Shown here piece by piece: positions 4,873 to 6,214 of a DNA stretch of 6,214 nt (position 1 is its first letter; every line of letters starts with the position of its first letter). The stretch comes from Phycisphaerae bacterium (GTDB lineage: Bacteria; Planctomycetota; Phycisphaerae; Phycisphaerales; SM1A02): contig VGXJ01000111.1 of NCBI GenBank assembly GCA_016873375.1, positions 1 through 6,214 of the forward strand. The letters are read 5' to 3'. A program made the position numbers and the translations under genes. The notes beneath the pieces were generated by a model. That model was not told where the DNA came from and did not search any database. It saw nothing but the letters and a program-made list of their open reading frames with translations.

Positions 4873-6204
4873 ATGGGACGAAGCGCTACACCAGTCGTCA
4901 TCACCGGCCTCGGTCCGGTGTGCGGCCTCGGCGTGGGCCTTGAGCCGTTCTGGCAGGCCCTGACCGCAGGCACGAGTGCCATCCGCCGCATCGATCGTTT
5001 CGAGACGGGTTCCTTCGGGTGCCCGTTCGCGAGCGTGCTGCCGGAAGGTTTCGACGTGCGCACGCTCGTGCCCAAGAGCTACCGCAAGGGCACGAAGGTC
5101 ATGGCTCGCGACATCGAGATCGCGGTTGCCGGCGCACACATGGCGGTGCAGAGCGCGGGCCTGGTGACCCGGGGCACCGAGGGCGCAACCACGGTCACGA
5201 TTCCGCCTGAGCGCTTCGGCGCGCACATCGGCGCCGGCCTCATCGCGGCCGACATCGATGAACTGACGTCGGCCCTCGTGACCAGCACCAACGCCGATGG
5301 CTCCGTCGACCTCGGTACATGGGGCACGGTCGGCATGAACAACCTCACGCCGCTGTGGCTGCTGAAGTACCTGCCCAACATGCTGGCGTGCCATGTGACG
5401 ATCATCCATGATTGCCAGGGGCCGTCGAACACGATCACCTGCGGCGAGTCCAGTGCGTTGCTGTCGCTTGGCGAAAGCATGCGCGTGATCGGCCGAGGCG
5501 ATGCGGACGCGTGCCTTTCGGGTGGCGCGGAGAGCCGCGTGAACCAGATGGGGCTGATGCGCTACTGGTACAGCGGACGTCTGTGCGCCATGCCCGCAGA
5601 TGGGCAGGGCCCCGAACTCGTCCGCCCCTTCGATGCCCATGCTTCCGGCTCGGTGCTGGGCGAGGGCGGGGGGATCCTGGTCGTCGAATCAGCCGATTCT
5701 GCAGCGCGTCGCGGCAAGGCACCGCTGGCCCACTTGGTGGGATTCGGCGCCAGTCAATCGGTCTGCGCCGACACCCTGGGCATGGATCTCTCGCAGAGCG
5801 GCGAAGACATAGCCGCGGCGATCGAGTCGGCGCTCGAGGATGCCGGCATGAAGCCCGGCGACATCGACGCGATCGTGCCGACCGGATGTGCCGTGCGTGA
5901 TGTGGATGCCGGCGAGCGTGCTGCGCTTGAGCGCACCTTCGGCTCGCGGCTGTCCACGCTGCCCATCGCGACGGTCGTGCCCAATGCCGGCTTCTGCGGC
6001 GCGGGGACCGGTGCGCTCGCGGCCTGCGTCGGCGTGCAGATGCTGATCACCCAGTCGATTCCCGCACGGCTGAACGCCGCTGCCACGCCGGGCCTCGATG
6101 CCGCTGCCGCGGCGTCGCGACCTGCTTCGCTGCGTTCCGTGCTGGTCCTGACCACGAGCCTCGGCGGGCAGAGCGCCGCCATCATCCTGCGGAGGGCATC
6201 ATGA
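4873..6204 (+). CDS. Beta-ketoacyl-ACP synthase-like protein lacking both catalytic histidines
   Basis: A 443-residue thiolase-fold protein of the FabF/KS family, which normally performs decarboxylative Claisen condensation of malonyl-ACP with an acyl chain. Family features: N-terminal VVITGLGPVCGLG (8-20), nucleophile-elbow region GPSNTITCGESSALLSLGES (183-202) with Cys190 at the active-cysteine position, GGAESRVNQMGLM, RPFDAHASGSVLGEGGGILV (251-270), and the C-terminal SLGGQSAAIILRR (429-441). The usual first histidine motif (NAHGTGT-like) is replaced by VPTGCAVRDVDAGERAALE (335-353), and the second (GHxxGAAG-like) by NAGFCGAGTGALA (371-383), so Thr337 and Phe374 stand where histidines are expected. 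The segment LWLLKYLPNMLACHVTI (161-177) seems typical of planctomycete relatives. No Shine-Dalgarno sequence precedes 4873, and no upstream start fits better. Its stop overlaps the next start by ATGA. It may be a non-condensing partner like a chain-length factor, a decarboxylase/acyl-transfer variant, or a divergent synthase; its true activity is unknown. Confidence 0.88.
   Translation: MGRSATPVVITGLGPVCGLGVGLEPFWQALTAGTSAIRRIDRFETGSFGCPFASVLPEGFDVRTLVPKSYRKGTKVMARDIEIAVAGAHMAVQSAGLVTRGTEGATTVTIPPERFGAHIGAGLIAADIDELTSALVTSTNADGSVDLGTWGTVGMNNLTPLWLLKYLPNMLACHVTIIHDCQGPSNTITCGESSALLSLGESMRVIGRGDADACLSGGAESRVNQMGLMRYWYSGRLCAMPADGQGPELVRPFDAHASGSVLGEGGGILVVESADSAARRGKAPLAHLVGFGASQSVCADTLGMDLSQSGEDIAAAIESALEDAGMKPGDIDAIVPTGCAVRDVDAGERAALERTFGSRLSTLPIATVVPNAGFCGAGTGALAACVGVQMLITQSIPARLNAAATPGLDAAAAASRPASLRSVLVLTTSLGGQSAAIILRRAS
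6191..6196 (+). promoter_or_regulatory. Strong Shine-Dalgarno sequence for the gene starting at 6201
   Basis: GGAGGG lies within the last codons of the ketosynthase-like gene, four bases before the ATG at 6201. It is the clearest ribosome-binding site in the window, and supports the overlapping ATG as a real translation start. Confidence 0.65.
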
Positions 6205-6214
6205 GCGTGCGGAT
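6201..6214 (+). CDS. Start of the next gene (only MSVR visible), coupled to the ketosynthase-like gene
   Basis: An ATG at 6201 overlaps the upstream TGA (6202-6204) as ATGA, a usual sign of translational coupling and of proteins needed in similar amounts. A strong Shine-Dalgarno sequence precedes it. Only four codons (MSVR) and two bases are inside the window, so the product cannot be identified. A short basic start like this would suit a second ketosynthase or an acyl-carrier-linked protein, but that is conjecture from context. Confidence 0.6.

Noticed and set aside
4732..5640. 302-codon minus-strand frame across the DAHP synthase end and ketosynthase-like gene
   Set aside because: It spans two recognised genes on the other strand, with shadow-type composition and no motif.

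Overview
This is a GC-rich chromosomal segment with tightly packed genes on both strands. The gene content best fits a planctomycete-type bacterium, perhaps a relative of Phycisphaerae. The signs are a UVR-motif protein whose N-terminal half resembles planctomycete hypothetical proteins, a class II (plant/actinobacterial-type) DAHP synthase, a DoxX-like membrane protein and an unusual beta-ketoacyl synthase with a motif I associate with planctomycetes. That placement rests on remembered family resemblance, not on a search.

Layout, left to right: (1) the 3' three quarters of gcvT, the glycine-cleavage aminomethyltransferase (+, cut by the window edge); (2) a convergent 286-residue sigma-70 factor of the RpoD/SigA type without region 1.1 (-); (3) a divergent gene for a 239-residue protein ending in a UVR motif (+); (4) a convergent DoxX-like four-helix membrane protein (-); (5) a tRNA-Leu(UAG) gene (+); (6) a class II DAHP synthase whose start codon lies three bases after the tRNA (+); (7) a beta-ketoacyl-ACP synthase-like protein that keeps a cysteine at the nucleophile site but lacks both usual catalytic histidines (+); (8) the first four codons of a further gene, overlapping gene 7 by ATGA and preceded by a strong Shine-Dalgarno sequence (+). 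No intergenic stretch is longer than about 160 bases.

Most genes are housekeeping: one-carbon/glycine catabolism, transcription initiation, leucine decoding, and the entry step of aromatic biosynthesis. The segment is not one pathway. Two parts deserve attention. The first is the tRNA-Leu/DAHP synthase junction, where trimming of the tRNA 3' end would release a practically leaderless mRNA. The second is the atypical ketosynthase coupled to an unseen downstream partner, which resembles the logic of a KS/chain-length-factor pair. Several gene starts lack a Shine-Dalgarno sequence and have a -10-like hexamer 6 to 11 bases upstream, which suggests leaderless or near-leaderless transcripts are common here. 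I see no mobile element, CRISPR array, large repeat or clear intrinsic terminator with a T-tract.
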